Source: Acinetobacter sp. CS-2
GTDB taxonomy: Bacteria; Pseudomonadota; Gammaproteobacteria; Pseudomonadales; Moraxellaceae
DNA length: 64,000 bases
Assembly: GCF_016599715.1 (NCBI RefSeq)
Contig: NZ_CP067019.1
Coordinates: forward strand, 558,001 to 622,000
Reading direction: 5' to 3'
Both the position numbers and the translations under genes were made by a program. The notes beneath the pieces are model-generated. The model was not told the DNA's origin, searched no databases, and saw only the letters and a list, made by a program, of their open reading frames with translations. Numbering within the stretch: position 1 is the first letter of the stretch; each line of letters starts with the position of its first letter. Below, piece after piece: positions 1 through 8,615 of the stretch.

Positions 1-38
1 CAAATGAAAGATTAGTACAGTCATCGGCAGAAAAAAAT

Positions 39-66
39 AAAGGCTCATGATGGTGCATGAGCCTTT
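39..66. terminator. Hairpin resembling a rho-independent terminator
   Basis: An 11-bp perfect stem (39-49 pairs with 56-66, core GGCTCATG/CATGAGCC) has a 6-nt loop and is flanked on its left by an A-rich run, so it has a U-tract when read leftward. It probably ends transcription of a gene left of the window, or is a remnant of the locus into which the IS21-like element entered. No gene in the window needs it. Confidence 0.5.
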
Positions 67-106
67 AAGAGTTGTCTTAATTTTGCGGTCAAGACAAGAT
101 CATTGT

Positions 107-138
107 ATTGAACATTGATTCTTTTATCAATGTTCAAT
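107..138. repeat. Perfect 13-bp inverted repeat upstream of istA
   Basis: ATTGAACATTGAT (107-119) and its exact complement (126-138) are separated by 6 nt. It lies 46 bp before the istA start codon. It could be a regulatory hairpin in the istA leader or an operator. It is not the terminal repeat seen at the right end of the element. Confidence 0.45.
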
Positions 139-183
139 GAGTGGTTTCTGCCTCTTTAAGTGAACCAAAGAGGTCTATAATTT

Positions 184-1746
184 ATGCGTATCGAAACCGA
201 TAAGATTCGGCAGGCAGTCAGACTGCTCAATTTAGAATACAGTCAAAGGGAAACGGCTAAACAAGTCAGTATTTCCAGAGATTCTGTTAAAGTGATTTAT
301 GAAAAGTTAAAACTTTTTCCAATCCACAATAGTGAACTTAATTTATTTACTAACCTTGAATTGCTCGACTATTTTGAAATCTCTAGGGTCGCTAACTACC
401 CAACAAGAAAAATATATCCAGATTTTGAGTATGTGAATCAAGAACTAAAAAAACGTGATATGACCCTTGAATTACTTTGGCAAGAATATATTGCTCAATA
501 TGCAAAGGGGCTTTCTTATTCACGTTTTTGTGAAGTATTTAGAAATTTCCAAAAAAAACGGCATTCATCCATGCGCCAAAGTTTTAAAAGTGGTGAAGCG
601 CTGTTAGTGGATTTTTGCGGTCGTACAATGGAAATCACATCGCCATTAGATGGATCAAAAAGTTATGTTCAGGTATTTGTAGGTGTTTTAGGGGCATCCG
701 CGTATACGTTCGCTTATGCAGTTCCGAGCCAAAAAGTGGAACATTGGCTCGAATGTTTTATTCAGGCATTTAAGCATATCGGCGGTGTACCAGACACAAT
801 TATCACTGACAATTTAAAGTCAGCCGTGATCAAGAACAATAAGTCGGGTTTAGAGTTTCAGAAGGACTTTGAAGATTTTGCTGCGCATTACGATTTTGCG
901 ATTATGCCAACTCGACCCCGTCATCCAAAGGATAAAGGGCTAGCGGAAGTCAGTGTACAAATTGTTCAGCGTTCAGTTCTTGCATCTTTACGCAATCAAA
1001 AATTTTTCTCTATTGACGAACTCAACCAAGCAATCCAACAAAAAATGGATATCATAAACCGTAAAACGACTCGCCGATTTACCATTAGTCGTTATGAACA
1101 GTTCTTGGCTTTGGATGGCAAAGACCTCAATCCATTACCTCTTTACCCATATGAATTGTGTACTTGGAAACGTTCGGTGCGGGTAAGTGAGTTCTATCGC
1201 GTTGAGTATCAATCTAACCAATATTCTGTTCCCTATACATATGCGCATTTACAAGTTGATATCAAGATCATGCAATCCGCCATTCACGTTTTTTATGAAC
1301 GTGAAAAAATAGCTGAGCATACGATCAATCAGGGGATCCATCAGGATATGTGTTTAGATGAGCATATGTCACCAGAGCATCTTGCGCAAAAAGGCCTATC
1401 CAAAGACGAAATCATTTTTTGGGCAGATCGTATGGGGTCACATACTTCACAGTATGTTAATCATATCCTCAGTCAAAAAAGAGACCTTGCCAAAAATATT
1501 AAATCATTAAATAAATTCAGAGAATGGATCGTAGATAAACAAAAATCACATTGTTTGGAAGGCGCTTGTCAATTTGCAATGGAACGCCAGATTTTTACGC
1601 TTAAGCGGCTTGAAAGCATTATCACGAATAATGCTTTCCTCATTCAGAAAACGTCAGACATTCAACCTCGTCCACCAACGCCACATCAAAATATTCGTGG
1701 TGCAGATTATTATTTGCAGCATTCAGGAGTAACGGCACATGCTTAA
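184..1746 (+). CDS. istA: IS21-family transposase IstA
   Basis: This 520-residue DDE transposase acts with IstB to move the element. An N-terminal helix-turn-helix is visible at about residues 19-40. The catalytic triad is placed at D143 (in LLVDF), D209 (in IITDN) and E255 (in KGLAEVSV), with 45 residues between the last two, as in retroviral-type integrases. The length matches complete IstA proteins. The stop codon overlaps the istB start by 8 nt, suggesting translational coupling. No frameshift is seen, so the gene looks intact. Confidence 0.9.
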   Translation: MRIETDKIRQAVRLLNLEYSQRETAKQVSISRDSVKVIYEKLKLFPIHNSELNLFTNLELLDYFEISRVANYPTRKIYPDFEYVNQELKKRDMTLELLWQEYIAQYAKGLSYSRFCEVFRNFQKKRHSSMRQSFKSGEALLVDFCGRTMEITSPLDGSKSYVQVFVGVLGASAYTFAYAVPSQKVEHWLECFIQAFKHIGGVPDTIITDNLKSAVIKNNKSGLEFQKDFEDFAAHYDFAIMPTRPRHPKDKGLAEVSVQIVQRSVLASLRNQKFFSIDELNQAIQQKMDIINRKTTRRFTISRYEQFLALDGKDLNPLPLYPYELCTWKRSVRVSEFYRVEYQSNQYSVPYTYAHLQVDIKIMQSAIHVFYEREKIAEHTINQGIHQDMCLDEHMSPEHLAQKGLSKDEIIFWADRMGSHTSQYVNHILSQKRDLAKNIKSLNKFREWIVDKQKSHCLEGACQFAMERQIFTLKRLESIITNNAFLIQKTSDIQPRPPTPHQNIRGADYYLQHSGVTAHA

Positions 1747-2479
1747 AAAGTCAGTAAAAGATAAGCTGGAACAGCTTAAGCTCAAAGGTTTTCTTCGATC
1801 AGCAGAAAGCTCACTGGATCAAATGATCAGTCAGGAGGCAAGTATTGAAGAGTTCTTAGATTATTGTCTAGATGCTGAATTGAATGATCGAATAAATCGG
1901 AGAATTGAACGGTTATTTTCTCAAGCCAAATTCCGATATCCAAATGCAAGATTAGAACATATCGACTATGCAGCGGAACGGCAAATTAAAAAAGCAGATA
2001 TTCATCGCTATGCGAGCTGTGAATGGATTAATGATGGTCGCGGACTTATTATTTCAGGCTCAACGGGTGTAGGAAAATCATGGCTAGCTTGCGCTTTTGG
2101 AGCAGAGGCTTGTCATCGCAGTTACAGCACGATGTATTTTAATGCGATTAGCTTATTTGATGAAATTGCCAATGCAATCACTTTAGGTGAAATCAAAGAC
2201 TTCAAGAAAAAAGTATGTACTGCAAAATTGCTTATTATTGATGATTTTGGTTTAGGTGGATTTAATCAATCATTAGCACCAGCTTTTCTTGAAATTATCG
2301 ATAAGCAATCTCAGAGCGGTGGACTTTTAATTACAAGCCAAGTTCCTAAAAAATTATGGTTTGAGCAGTTTCAAGATCCTACCATTGCAGATGCAGTCAT
2401 GGATCGGATTTTACATAGATCTTATGAACTTGAGATTTTAGGCCGGTCGTACAGAGAGAAAATCTTTTCTCAAAAATAA
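1739..2479 (+). CDS. istB: IS21-family helper ATPase IstB
   Basis: This is a 246-residue AAA+ ATPase of the DnaC/IstB type, known to assist IstA in target choice and assembly. Walker A (GSTGVGKS) is at residues 107-114 and Walker B (LLIIDDFG) at about 164-171, with D168/D169 as the acidic pair. It starts inside the last codons of istA. It is full length. The DnaC-like fold could be mistaken for a replication protein, but the istA overlap settles the assignment. Confidence 0.9.
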   Translation: MLKKSVKDKLEQLKLKGFLRSAESSLDQMISQEASIEEFLDYCLDAELNDRINRRIERLFSQAKFRYPNARLEHIDYAAERQIKKADIHRYASCEWINDGRGLIISGSTGVGKSWLACAFGAEACHRSYSTMYFNAISLFDEIANAITLGEIKDFKKKVCTAKLLIIDDFGLGGFNQSLAPAFLEIIDKQSQSGGLLITSQVPKKLWFEQFQDPTIADAVMDRILHRSYELEILGRSYREKIFSQK

Positions 2480-2499
2480 AAGCTTATTTTTTTTAATTT

Positions 2500-2571
2500 G
2501 AGTGGCCGACTTGGAATAGGAATGAGTGGTAGACCACGAACAAGAATGGGTGGCCGACTTATCCAGTAATT
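2500..2571 (+). repeat. Three 24-bp terminal direct repeats of the IS21-like element
   Basis: Units start at 2500, 2524 and 2548 and share GAGTGGCCGAC / GAGTGGTAGAC / GGGTGGCCGAC, followed by a variable half ending in AAT. The exact 24-bp periodicity and position just after istB fit the multiple terminal repeats at IS21 ends. Confidence 0.75.
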
Positions 2572-3005
2572 TGCAAAATCACATATTTTTTAAATAATAA
2601 GCTGTAATTTACAAACTTTTGTAAATTATGTAACTTTATTTTAAGCTAGTGTAAGTTGAGATGATTTTAAAAATAATAATAAAATTAGTGATTTAGTTAT
2701 TTTTATGTATTTTGAATATTATTTTATTGTTTTTATTTTGAAATAATTGGAAACATTTCTAAATTGTATCATTTTATTTTGTATCGTAACCTTATTATAA
2801 ATATAGAATTAAAGTTGTAAAACAAATAAAAAACAAACATTAAAGTCGTGTATTGTGAATAATAACATTTTTGCATTTTTTAAAATTAAAGATAATAAGA
2901 TAGGTCAACGGTTACGTAACCTTACTCACAATAAAAAGAGTTACATCGTAATCGTTAAAATAACTATACACACATATTCTTTTAAAAAAAGAAATGGAGA
3001 AAATC
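2572..3005 (+). promoter_or_regulatory. AT-rich region upstream of the pilus operon
   Basis: About 430 bp between the IS end and the pilin start holds no convincing gene. It is very A+T rich with several TATAAT-like stretches, so no single promoter can be named. The only certain signal is the Shine-Dalgarno GGAG at 2996-2999. Such AT-rich leaders before fimbrial operons are often bound by H-NS-type proteins; that is inference here. Confidence 0.4.
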
Positions 3006-3518
3006 ATGAATAAAATGACCCAAGCTGCATTAGCGGCATTAGTACTTGGCGTTTGTGCAACAGGCGTGTATGCAGAAGATGATTTGGCAAGAGGGATACC
3101 AACTCCACCACCACCTTCAGGTTGTGATGTAGATTGTAGTGGTAAAATTGATATTAAACTTAAAGTTGAACCGCATTGTGAACTACAAGTACTTACTCCT
3201 ACTTTGACTTTACAAGATAAAGTGGGTGGCGATACTGCACAGGGCAGTTTCCGTGTTGGGGCAAATGCACAGTTTAAGATTGGTTTAACAACTGCAAATG
3301 GTTCTAAACTTAAAATGGGTGCTAATGAAATTCCTGTTACAATTACCACCAAACGTAATGGTACAACCACTATTCCTTTGAATGCGACAACAGCAGGTCA
3401 ACCATTTACGCCAGGAGGGTGGACGCCTTATGATGTTACTGTTGTAAGTCCACAAGTTGGTGTATCTAAACCAGTAGGTACTTATACTGAAGAATTGCGA
3501 ATTGCTGTTTCATTCTAA
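3006..3518 (+). CDS. Chaperone-usher major pilin, spore-coat-U-like
   Basis: The 170-residue secreted structural subunit has an N-terminal signal peptide (MNKMTQAALAALVLGVCATG) cleaved after VYA. A proline-rich linker follows, then a beta-rich domain with Cys pairs near the mature N-terminus and the typical C-terminal donor-strand ending (GTYTEELRIAVSF). The start at 3006 is preferred over 2994 because GGAG at 2996-2999 sits 6 nt before it. It is first in a pilin-chaperone-usher-pilin operon. The order resembles the photoregulated prpABCD pilus described in A. baumannii; that equivalence is inferred from order and fold only. Confidence 0.75.
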   Translation: MNKMTQAALAALVLGVCATGVYAEDDLARGIPTPPPPSGCDVDCSGKIDIKLKVEPHCELQVLTPTLTLQDKVGGDTAQGSFRVGANAQFKIGLTTANGSKLKMGANEIPVTITTKRNGTTTIPLNATTAGQPFTPGGWTPYDVTVVSPQVGVSKPVGTYTEELRIAVSF

Positions 3519-3539
3519 TTTTTAATTAGAAATAAAAAA

Positions 3540-3569
3540 AGTTGGTATCACTTTATAGTGATGCCAACT
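3540..3569 (+). terminator. Intercistronic stem-loop between pilin and chaperone
   Basis: A 13-bp stem (3540-3552 with 3557-3569, one G-T pair) closes a 4-nt TTAT loop, 22 nt after the pilin stop. There is no strong T-run on the + strand, so it may stabilise the pilin mRNA end or partly attenuate transcription into the chaperone and usher genes, giving more pilin than assembly machinery. Confidence 0.6.
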
Positions 3570-3620
3570 TCACTATAAAAAGATCAAAATTTAAAAATAA
3601 AAAATAATAGGTAGGGGAAA

Positions 3621-4331
3621 ATGAATAAGTTATTTTCGATGTTCGCTATTTCTATTGTGTTGGCATGTTCACAGACAATTTATGCAGGACTAAAAATTAC
3701 GCCTATTCAACTATATATATCGGATGTTAAAAAACAGCGTAGTGCTACCGTTACATTAGATTATAGTGACTCTGATCAAGCTAAAATATTTGAAGTTTCT
3801 GCCGTTAAATGGGGACAAAATGCAGAAGGGGAAGATGTTCTAGAGCCTGATAATTCCGTAGTGATTAATCCTAAAAACTTTGTATTACAACCCAATAGTA
3901 AGCAGATTGTTCGGGTAGGGTTTACTCAAATGCAAGCCCCAAAAAAAGAAGAAACTTGGCGAATCATTTTTAATGAAATTGCACCTACTGTAAAAGAGTC
4001 AAAAGTTAATTTCCTGTTTAATATTTCTGTCCCACTATTCGTAGGGGTACAAGAAAAAGTGAAGCTAAATTTTAACCCGGTATATAATGGATCACAGCTT
4101 TCATTAAATGTGAAAAATAATACCAATACACATGTTCAAATTAAAAAAATAACCATTCTAGATGACAAGAAAAAAGAAGTTGCAGTCACTACAGATATGA
4201 AATATTTACTTAATAATCAGCAACAAAAATTTAATTTTGGTGAGATTAAGTTGGGGGATTTCAATAAATATAAGTTAATTATTGAAACAGATAGAAGTGA
4301 ATTGCCGATGGAATTTAATTTGTCAGGGTGA
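3621..4331 (+). CDS. Periplasmic pilus chaperone (PapD-like)
   Basis: The 236-residue protein has a signal peptide ending near residue 22 (TIYA|GLKITP). It folds and escorts pilin subunits to the usher by donor-strand complementation. The N-terminal domain shows the expected alternation of hydrophobic residues (GLKITPIQLYI) and the conserved stretch NFVLQPNSKQIVRVG near residues 94-108, which precedes the G1 donor strand. A strong Shine-Dalgarno (GGTAGGGG) precedes the ATG. It lies 102 bp after the pilin and 6 bp before the usher, so it is probably translated with the usher. Confidence 0.82.
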   Translation: MNKLFSMFAISIVLACSQTIYAGLKITPIQLYISDVKKQRSATVTLDYSDSDQAKIFEVSAVKWGQNAEGEDVLEPDNSVVINPKNFVLQPNSKQIVRVGFTQMQAPKKEETWRIIFNEIAPTVKESKVNFLFNISVPLFVGVQEKVKLNFNPVYNGSQLSLNVKNNTNTHVQIKKITILDDKKKEVAVTTDMKYLLNNQQQKFNFGEIKLGDFNKYKLIIETDRSELPMEFNLSG

Positions 4332-4337
4332 GGGGTT

Positions 4338-6671
4338 ATGCAAAAAATCATATTGTTTTTGCCATGTATATTTTTAAACATAGTCCTACCTATTCAGCGG
4401 GTAAATGCAGAGGAGAACAATGTTTTTTTTAGTAACGTCTGGTTAAATGGTATAGATAAAAATATAGAAACATTAGTATTTGAAGAAGATAAAAAAATAT
4501 ATATAGAGTGCCAATCTTTAAATGCTTTAGAGTTGAAAGGAGATTATTTTCCTGTCCATCCCATAAAAAAAGAGTTTTGTTTGGTTTCACTGAACCCAGC
4601 TCTTGCTGAAATAGATACACATGTACAGTCAGTAAAACTAACAGTACCCGCAGAGTATTTTCAAGCTAAAGAAATAGATCAAGAAAAATTGATTATGCCT
4701 AATAGGGCAGCTTTGGGTGCTTTTTTAAATTATGATCTTTTTTATGAGCAGACTTCACAGGATGACCAATTTAATTCATTAGCAGAATTAGGGGTGTTTA
4801 AAGATTATTGGTTATTTCAAAATTCTACGCTTATACGAAATTTAACTGAGAATGAACTGGCTCTGGCACCAGAAGAGGTAAAACAAGAAAAAATAGTTCG
4901 TCTAAGGTCCGCTTTTGATCTAGATTTTCCTGATAAGTTTTTAAGTTTAACCGTGGGTGATACCACCACTATTTCCAACCCCTTCGTTAATTCAGTACGT
5001 TATGGTGGTTTAAGTTTTGGAACAAATTTTACAGATCGGCCTGACTATATTTATTGGAATATGCCGACTTTAAAAGGAAGCGCTGTTTTACCCTCAACTG
5101 TGGATTTATATATTAATGGGGTGAGTATTTCTCAACAAAGAATTACTCCGGGGAATTATACTTTACAGCCTGGTGCATTGATTCAACAATCTGGAGATGC
5201 TCAGGTAGTGGTAGAAGATATTTTGGGTAATAAAACAGTCCAGAGTTTTCCTGTATATATTAATAATAAACTGCTTAAACCTGAGTTAAATGAATATAAT
5301 ATTTCTTTAGGTAAGATTAGATATAACTATGATCTTCAAAGTAATGATTATAGGGAATTTTTTTCTAATATCTATTTTAGGCGGGGGATAAGTAATTTAA
5401 CTACCCTTGGGTTTAATGCTACATATAGTGAAGAAGTAAAGAATCTTGGTTTATTATGGACTCAAGCGATTAGTAAATATGCATTATTAGACGCTTTTAT
5501 TGCAGGAAGTGATAGTAATGATGGATCTGGCTATTCGGTAGGTGGCTCGATTAGTCGTACTGTAAATAATATTTACTTGGGTTTTAGTGGGCAGTATTCC
5601 ACTGATAATTATAAAACTTTGGGCTATAGCAATGAAGTACTTATTCCAAAATATGATTATATTTTTTATTTCAGTATGTATGATTTGCCAATAATAAATA
5701 ATTTTAATTTAAATTATTTAGAACGAATTTATTATGAAAATGATAATTTTAATATTTCAGATAGCCGTATATTAAATCTAAGCATTTCTAAAATGCTGCG
5801 TTCAAATCTTTCATTCAGTATTTCAGGTTTTAAAGAGTTTGCTGGTGATAAAAATTCTGGTGCATATTTATCTTTAAACTATAGCTTAGGTAATAACAAG
5901 AATGCTTACTTCTCACATTCAACAGATAATGAAACAAGGGTGCAATTTGTTAAAGCATCTCCAGCACAAACTGGGTTTGATTATGTTTTGGGGGCAAATC
6001 AGCGTCGTGGAAATTTAGCTTATCAAGCTGCGGGTTTATTAAAATCAAATGTAGGTGATTTACGTGTTCAATTGGACCAATCTGATGAATATGAAAATAA
6101 TCAGGTGATTTATCGCGGGGCTATTGTCTGGTTGGGTGGAAAAGTAGCATTAACAAAATCTGTTGATAATGCATTCGCTTTAGTTAAAGTTCAGGATTCT
6201 CCAGACATTGATGTTGCAAGGTCATTATCTCCTGTAGGAAGCACCAATAAAAATGGCTATGTGTTTGTACATAATATTATTCCTTATGTGCCCTATGATA
6301 TTTCGTTTGACCAAAATCAGTTAGCAATTGAAGATGCTTTTGATTATTCGAGCCAAAAAATGATTGGCTTAAATCAACGGGGCTATATTCTAGATTTTCC
6401 TGTATATCATACCCAACAAGTCATTTTGCGTTTATTGGATCAAAATAATCAACAGATGCCTCGTACAAGCGAAGTATATATCAATGGTGAAGAGAGCCAG
6501 TATTTCCCTGTGGATGCCCAGGGTAGGGTGTATTTATATGGATTAAAACCGAATAAATATCGGTTTTTAGCGAAAGCCAAGGGTGGCGAGACATGTCAGG
6601 GTACTTTTGAGGTGTCAAATCAGAACCAAAAAACGCTAGAGCAGTCAGTTATGGATGTTATTTGTCGCTAG
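4338..6671 (+). CDS. Outer-membrane usher of a chaperone-usher pilus
   Basis: The 777-residue protein carries a signal peptide (residues 1-24, ending VNAEE), an N-terminal chaperone-binding domain (FFSNVWLNG...), a beta-barrel with an inserted plug region (GSAVLPSTVDLYINGVSI), and two C-terminal domains with a Cys pair (ETCQG and VICR at the end). It forms the secretion pore and assembly platform. The length fits the usher family, and no stop or frameshift interrupts it. It begins 6 bp after the chaperone and is followed by the last pilin gene. Codon use is AT-rich compared with the downstream housekeeping genes, hinting at acquired DNA. Confidence 0.85.
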   Translation: MQKIILFLPCIFLNIVLPIQRVNAEENNVFFSNVWLNGIDKNIETLVFEEDKKIYIECQSLNALELKGDYFPVHPIKKEFCLVSLNPALAEIDTHVQSVKLTVPAEYFQAKEIDQEKLIMPNRAALGAFLNYDLFYEQTSQDDQFNSLAELGVFKDYWLFQNSTLIRNLTENELALAPEEVKQEKIVRLRSAFDLDFPDKFLSLTVGDTTTISNPFVNSVRYGGLSFGTNFTDRPDYIYWNMPTLKGSAVLPSTVDLYINGVSISQQRITPGNYTLQPGALIQQSGDAQVVVEDILGNKTVQSFPVYINNKLLKPELNEYNISLGKIRYNYDLQSNDYREFFSNIYFRRGISNLTTLGFNATYSEEVKNLGLLWTQAISKYALLDAFIAGSDSNDGSGYSVGGSISRTVNNIYLGFSGQYSTDNYKTLGYSNEVLIPKYDYIFYFSMYDLPIINNFNLNYLERIYYENDNFNISDSRILNLSISKMLRSNLSFSISGFKEFAGDKNSGAYLSLNYSLGNNKNAYFSHSTDNETRVQFVKASPAQTGFDYVLGANQRRGNLAYQAAGLLKSNVGDLRVQLDQSDEYENNQVIYRGAIVWLGGKVALTKSVDNAFALVKVQDSPDIDVARSLSPVGSTNKNGYVFVHNIIPYVPYDISFDQNQLAIEDAFDYSSQKMIGLNQRGYILDFPVYHTQQVILRLLDQNNQQMPRTSEVYINGEESQYFPVDAQGRVYLYGLKPNKYRFLAKAKGGETCQGTFEVSNQNQKTLEQSVMDVICR

Positions 6672-6685
6672 AAAGGGTTATTACA

Positions 6686-7099
6686 ATGAAAAAAATTATC
6701 ATGATCATTTTACTCTATGCAAATTGTGCTTTCGCTTATGCGGGACAATGCTATTTAAATGCTATATCAGAACCGGTCATGCATTTGGCAGATTATTATC
6801 ATAGTTTTGCTGCAACTTCCTTTAAAGTCTTTTGTGACCAGTCCTATGCAATTAAATTTAGCAGTCAAAATTTGCGTAGCTCGGATGGTTCGAGTTATGT
6901 ATCAAATGGTACTTACCGCTTGAAAACCCGAATGAATATTTCGGGTCCTGTGAGAAATCAATGGAATGTGCCTCTTTCTCAGTCGGGAAATTCAAAAGAT
7001 AGTAAATATGTCATTGCGGTACGATTGGAAGAACAGCCTTCTATACGTACGCCAGTTGGCATATATAGCGATGTAATATACGTAAACCTATTATTTTAA
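6686..7099 (+). CDS. Small pilin-like protein, last gene of the pilus operon
   Basis: This 137-residue protein has a signal peptide (residues 1-21, ending FAYA|G). Its mature part has two Cys residues near the start and ends in a pilin-type beta-strand (PVGIYSDVIYVNLLF). ATG 6686 is chosen over 6662 because AAAGGG lies 8 nt upstream. It occupies the tip-subunit position, but it has only one pilin domain, with no added lectin or adhesin domain as in two-domain tip adhesins such as CsuE. It could therefore be a tip adaptor, a terminator subunit or a very small adhesin. Confidence 0.65.
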   Translation: MKKIIMIILLYANCAFAYAGQCYLNAISEPVMHLADYYHSFAATSFKVFCDQSYAIKFSSQNLRSSDGSSYVSNGTYRLKTRMNISGPVRNQWNVPLSQSGNSKDSKYVIAVRLEEQPSIRTPVGIYSDVIYVNLLF

Positions 7100-7303
7100 T
7101 TATTTTGTATGCTAGTGAAGGACTGGGCTGTAATTGAACGTAAAATTGAAAAGAGCTGTTTAAAATAGCTGGCTTTGGAAGAGGAGCGTGTTTTTTATTG
7201 GCTGTTAGCGTTATACAACGTTTCAATAAACAGTCATCTAAAAATCATCAAACTGAAAGAATTAACATCTAAGCTAAATCAAAAATAACGATATAGGTGC
7301 TGT

Positions 7304-8584
7304 ATGGCAAATTTGTATGCGAGCAACCTGCTAAGACAACAAAATTTTCCAGAAAATTTCCAATTTTATTTTAAAAAAAATAAGCAAGACCGCATTTTTG
7401 ATGATACAGCGACACTCAATGGGTTAATTCGCCCACGGCTGAAAATTGCCATTGTGACAGAAACCTGGTCTCCGGAAATTAATGGCGTGGCACTGTCTCT
7501 ATTGCAACTCTGCAAGGGTTTGCAGAAACAGGGCCATAAAATTTTACTGATTCGGCCGGAACAAAAGCAGCTGTGTGATCAATTTTCGCCAAATCAGCAG
7601 TGTTTAGTCAAAGCCCAGGCTATTCCTCAATATCCAAGCTTGCAATTTGGTTGGCCACAATTTTTAAAAGTCTCTCAGGCATTGGATCAGTTTGCACCAA
7701 ATGTTGTGCATATTGTTACAGAAGGACCATTGGGATTAAGCGTTTTGCAGGCAGCGAAGACAAAGGGCATACCTGTTTCAAGTGCTTTCCATTCACCTTT
7801 TCAAGAATTTAGTCGCTATTTCGATTTAGCCTTTTTAATTAAGCCCATTCAGCGTTATTTACGTTGGTTTCATAACAATACACAACTGACCTGTATTCCC
7901 AGTAAAGATACGGAATATATTTTAAGAGAATTTGGCATTTGTTGTCCTTTGGTTGTGGTGGGGCGTGGCGTGGATGTTACGCATTTTTCACCCCAACATT
8001 ACTCCAGCATTTTACGTCAACAATGGCAGGCAACACCGAGTACTCAGGTCATGCTTTATGTGGGACGGTTGTCACCTGAAAAGGAGATAGATGTTCTGGT
8101 TCAAGCCTATCTCTCCATGAAGAAAAATAACCCGGATATCAAACTGGTGGTTGTTGGGGATGGTCCGGAGCGTGGTCGTCTCGAAACATTATGTCAAGGA
8201 CATAATGTTATTTTTACAGGAAATTTATCAGGTCAGAAACTTGCCCAAGCTTATGCAAGTGCAAATGTTTTCGTATTTGCCAGTCAGGTTGAAACCTTTG
8301 GCAATGTGGTGCTGGAGGCCATGGCAAGCGGTTTGCCAGTGATTGCCTATAATTATGCCTGTGCACATTTGCATGTTAAACACGGCTTGACAGGTTGGTT
8401 GAGTTCTTTGGGTGATAAGACAGGTTTTATGCAGTCAATTTATCGCTTGCCGAGCAATCAGCAATTGAAACATATGGGACTGGAAGCTCGAAAGGCCGTG
8501 CAACATATAGGTTGGCAATATCCAGTGCAACAGTTTGAGCAAGCACTGTATACGGTAGCGATGGAGACAGCAATGACATCCTAA
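7304..8584 (+). CDS. GT4-family glycosyltransferase (alpha-mannosyltransferase-like)
   Basis: This is a 426-residue GT-B enzyme that transfers a sugar from a nucleotide donor. The acceptor domain begins near residue 46 (LKIAIVTETWSPEINGVA). The donor-binding half carries GRLSPEKEID (254-263), VVVGDGPERG (282-291) and the E-x7-E motif at E330/E338 (ETFGNVVLE). This pattern is close to MgtA/PimB-type mannosyltransferases acting on membrane lipids. About 40 extra N-terminal residues are of unclear role, and a later start is possible. It is followed 32 bp later by a PAP2 phosphatase; the two may act on one glycolipid or undecaprenyl-type pathway. Confidence 0.75.
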   Translation: MANLYASNLLRQQNFPENFQFYFKKNKQDRIFDDTATLNGLIRPRLKIAIVTETWSPEINGVALSLLQLCKGLQKQGHKILLIRPEQKQLCDQFSPNQQCLVKAQAIPQYPSLQFGWPQFLKVSQALDQFAPNVVHIVTEGPLGLSVLQAAKTKGIPVSSAFHSPFQEFSRYFDLAFLIKPIQRYLRWFHNNTQLTCIPSKDTEYILREFGICCPLVVVGRGVDVTHFSPQHYSSILRQQWQATPSTQVMLYVGRLSPEKEIDVLVQAYLSMKKNNPDIKLVVVGDGPERGRLETLCQGHNVIFTGNLSGQKLAQAYASANVFVFASQVETFGNVVLEAMASGLPVIAYNYACAHLHVKHGLTGWLSSLGDKTGFMQSIYRLPSNQQLKHMGLEARKAVQHIGWQYPVQQFEQALYTVAMETAMTS

Positions 8585-8615
8585 ATTTTAAGCGACAGCT
8601 TAAAGGAGCATCATC

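Larger units (their letters stand above)
184..2571 (+). mobile_element. IS21-family insertion sequence (istA-istB); left end not located
   Basis: Two overlapping genes, an IstA transposase and an IstB AAA+ helper, are followed by three 24-bp direct repeats typical of the multiple terminal transposase sites of IS21 elements. The right boundary is placed after the third repeat, near 2571. The inverted counterpart of these repeats (expected core GTCGGCCAC) is not present in bases 1-183, so the left end either lies before the window or has decayed. No target duplication can be checked. Confidence 0.75.

Noticed and set aside
2912..3370. Minus-strand open frame of 152 codons opposite the pilin gene
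   Set aside because: It is fully antisense to a clear secreted pilin with signal peptide and ribosome site; the translation is low-complexity and shows no motif.
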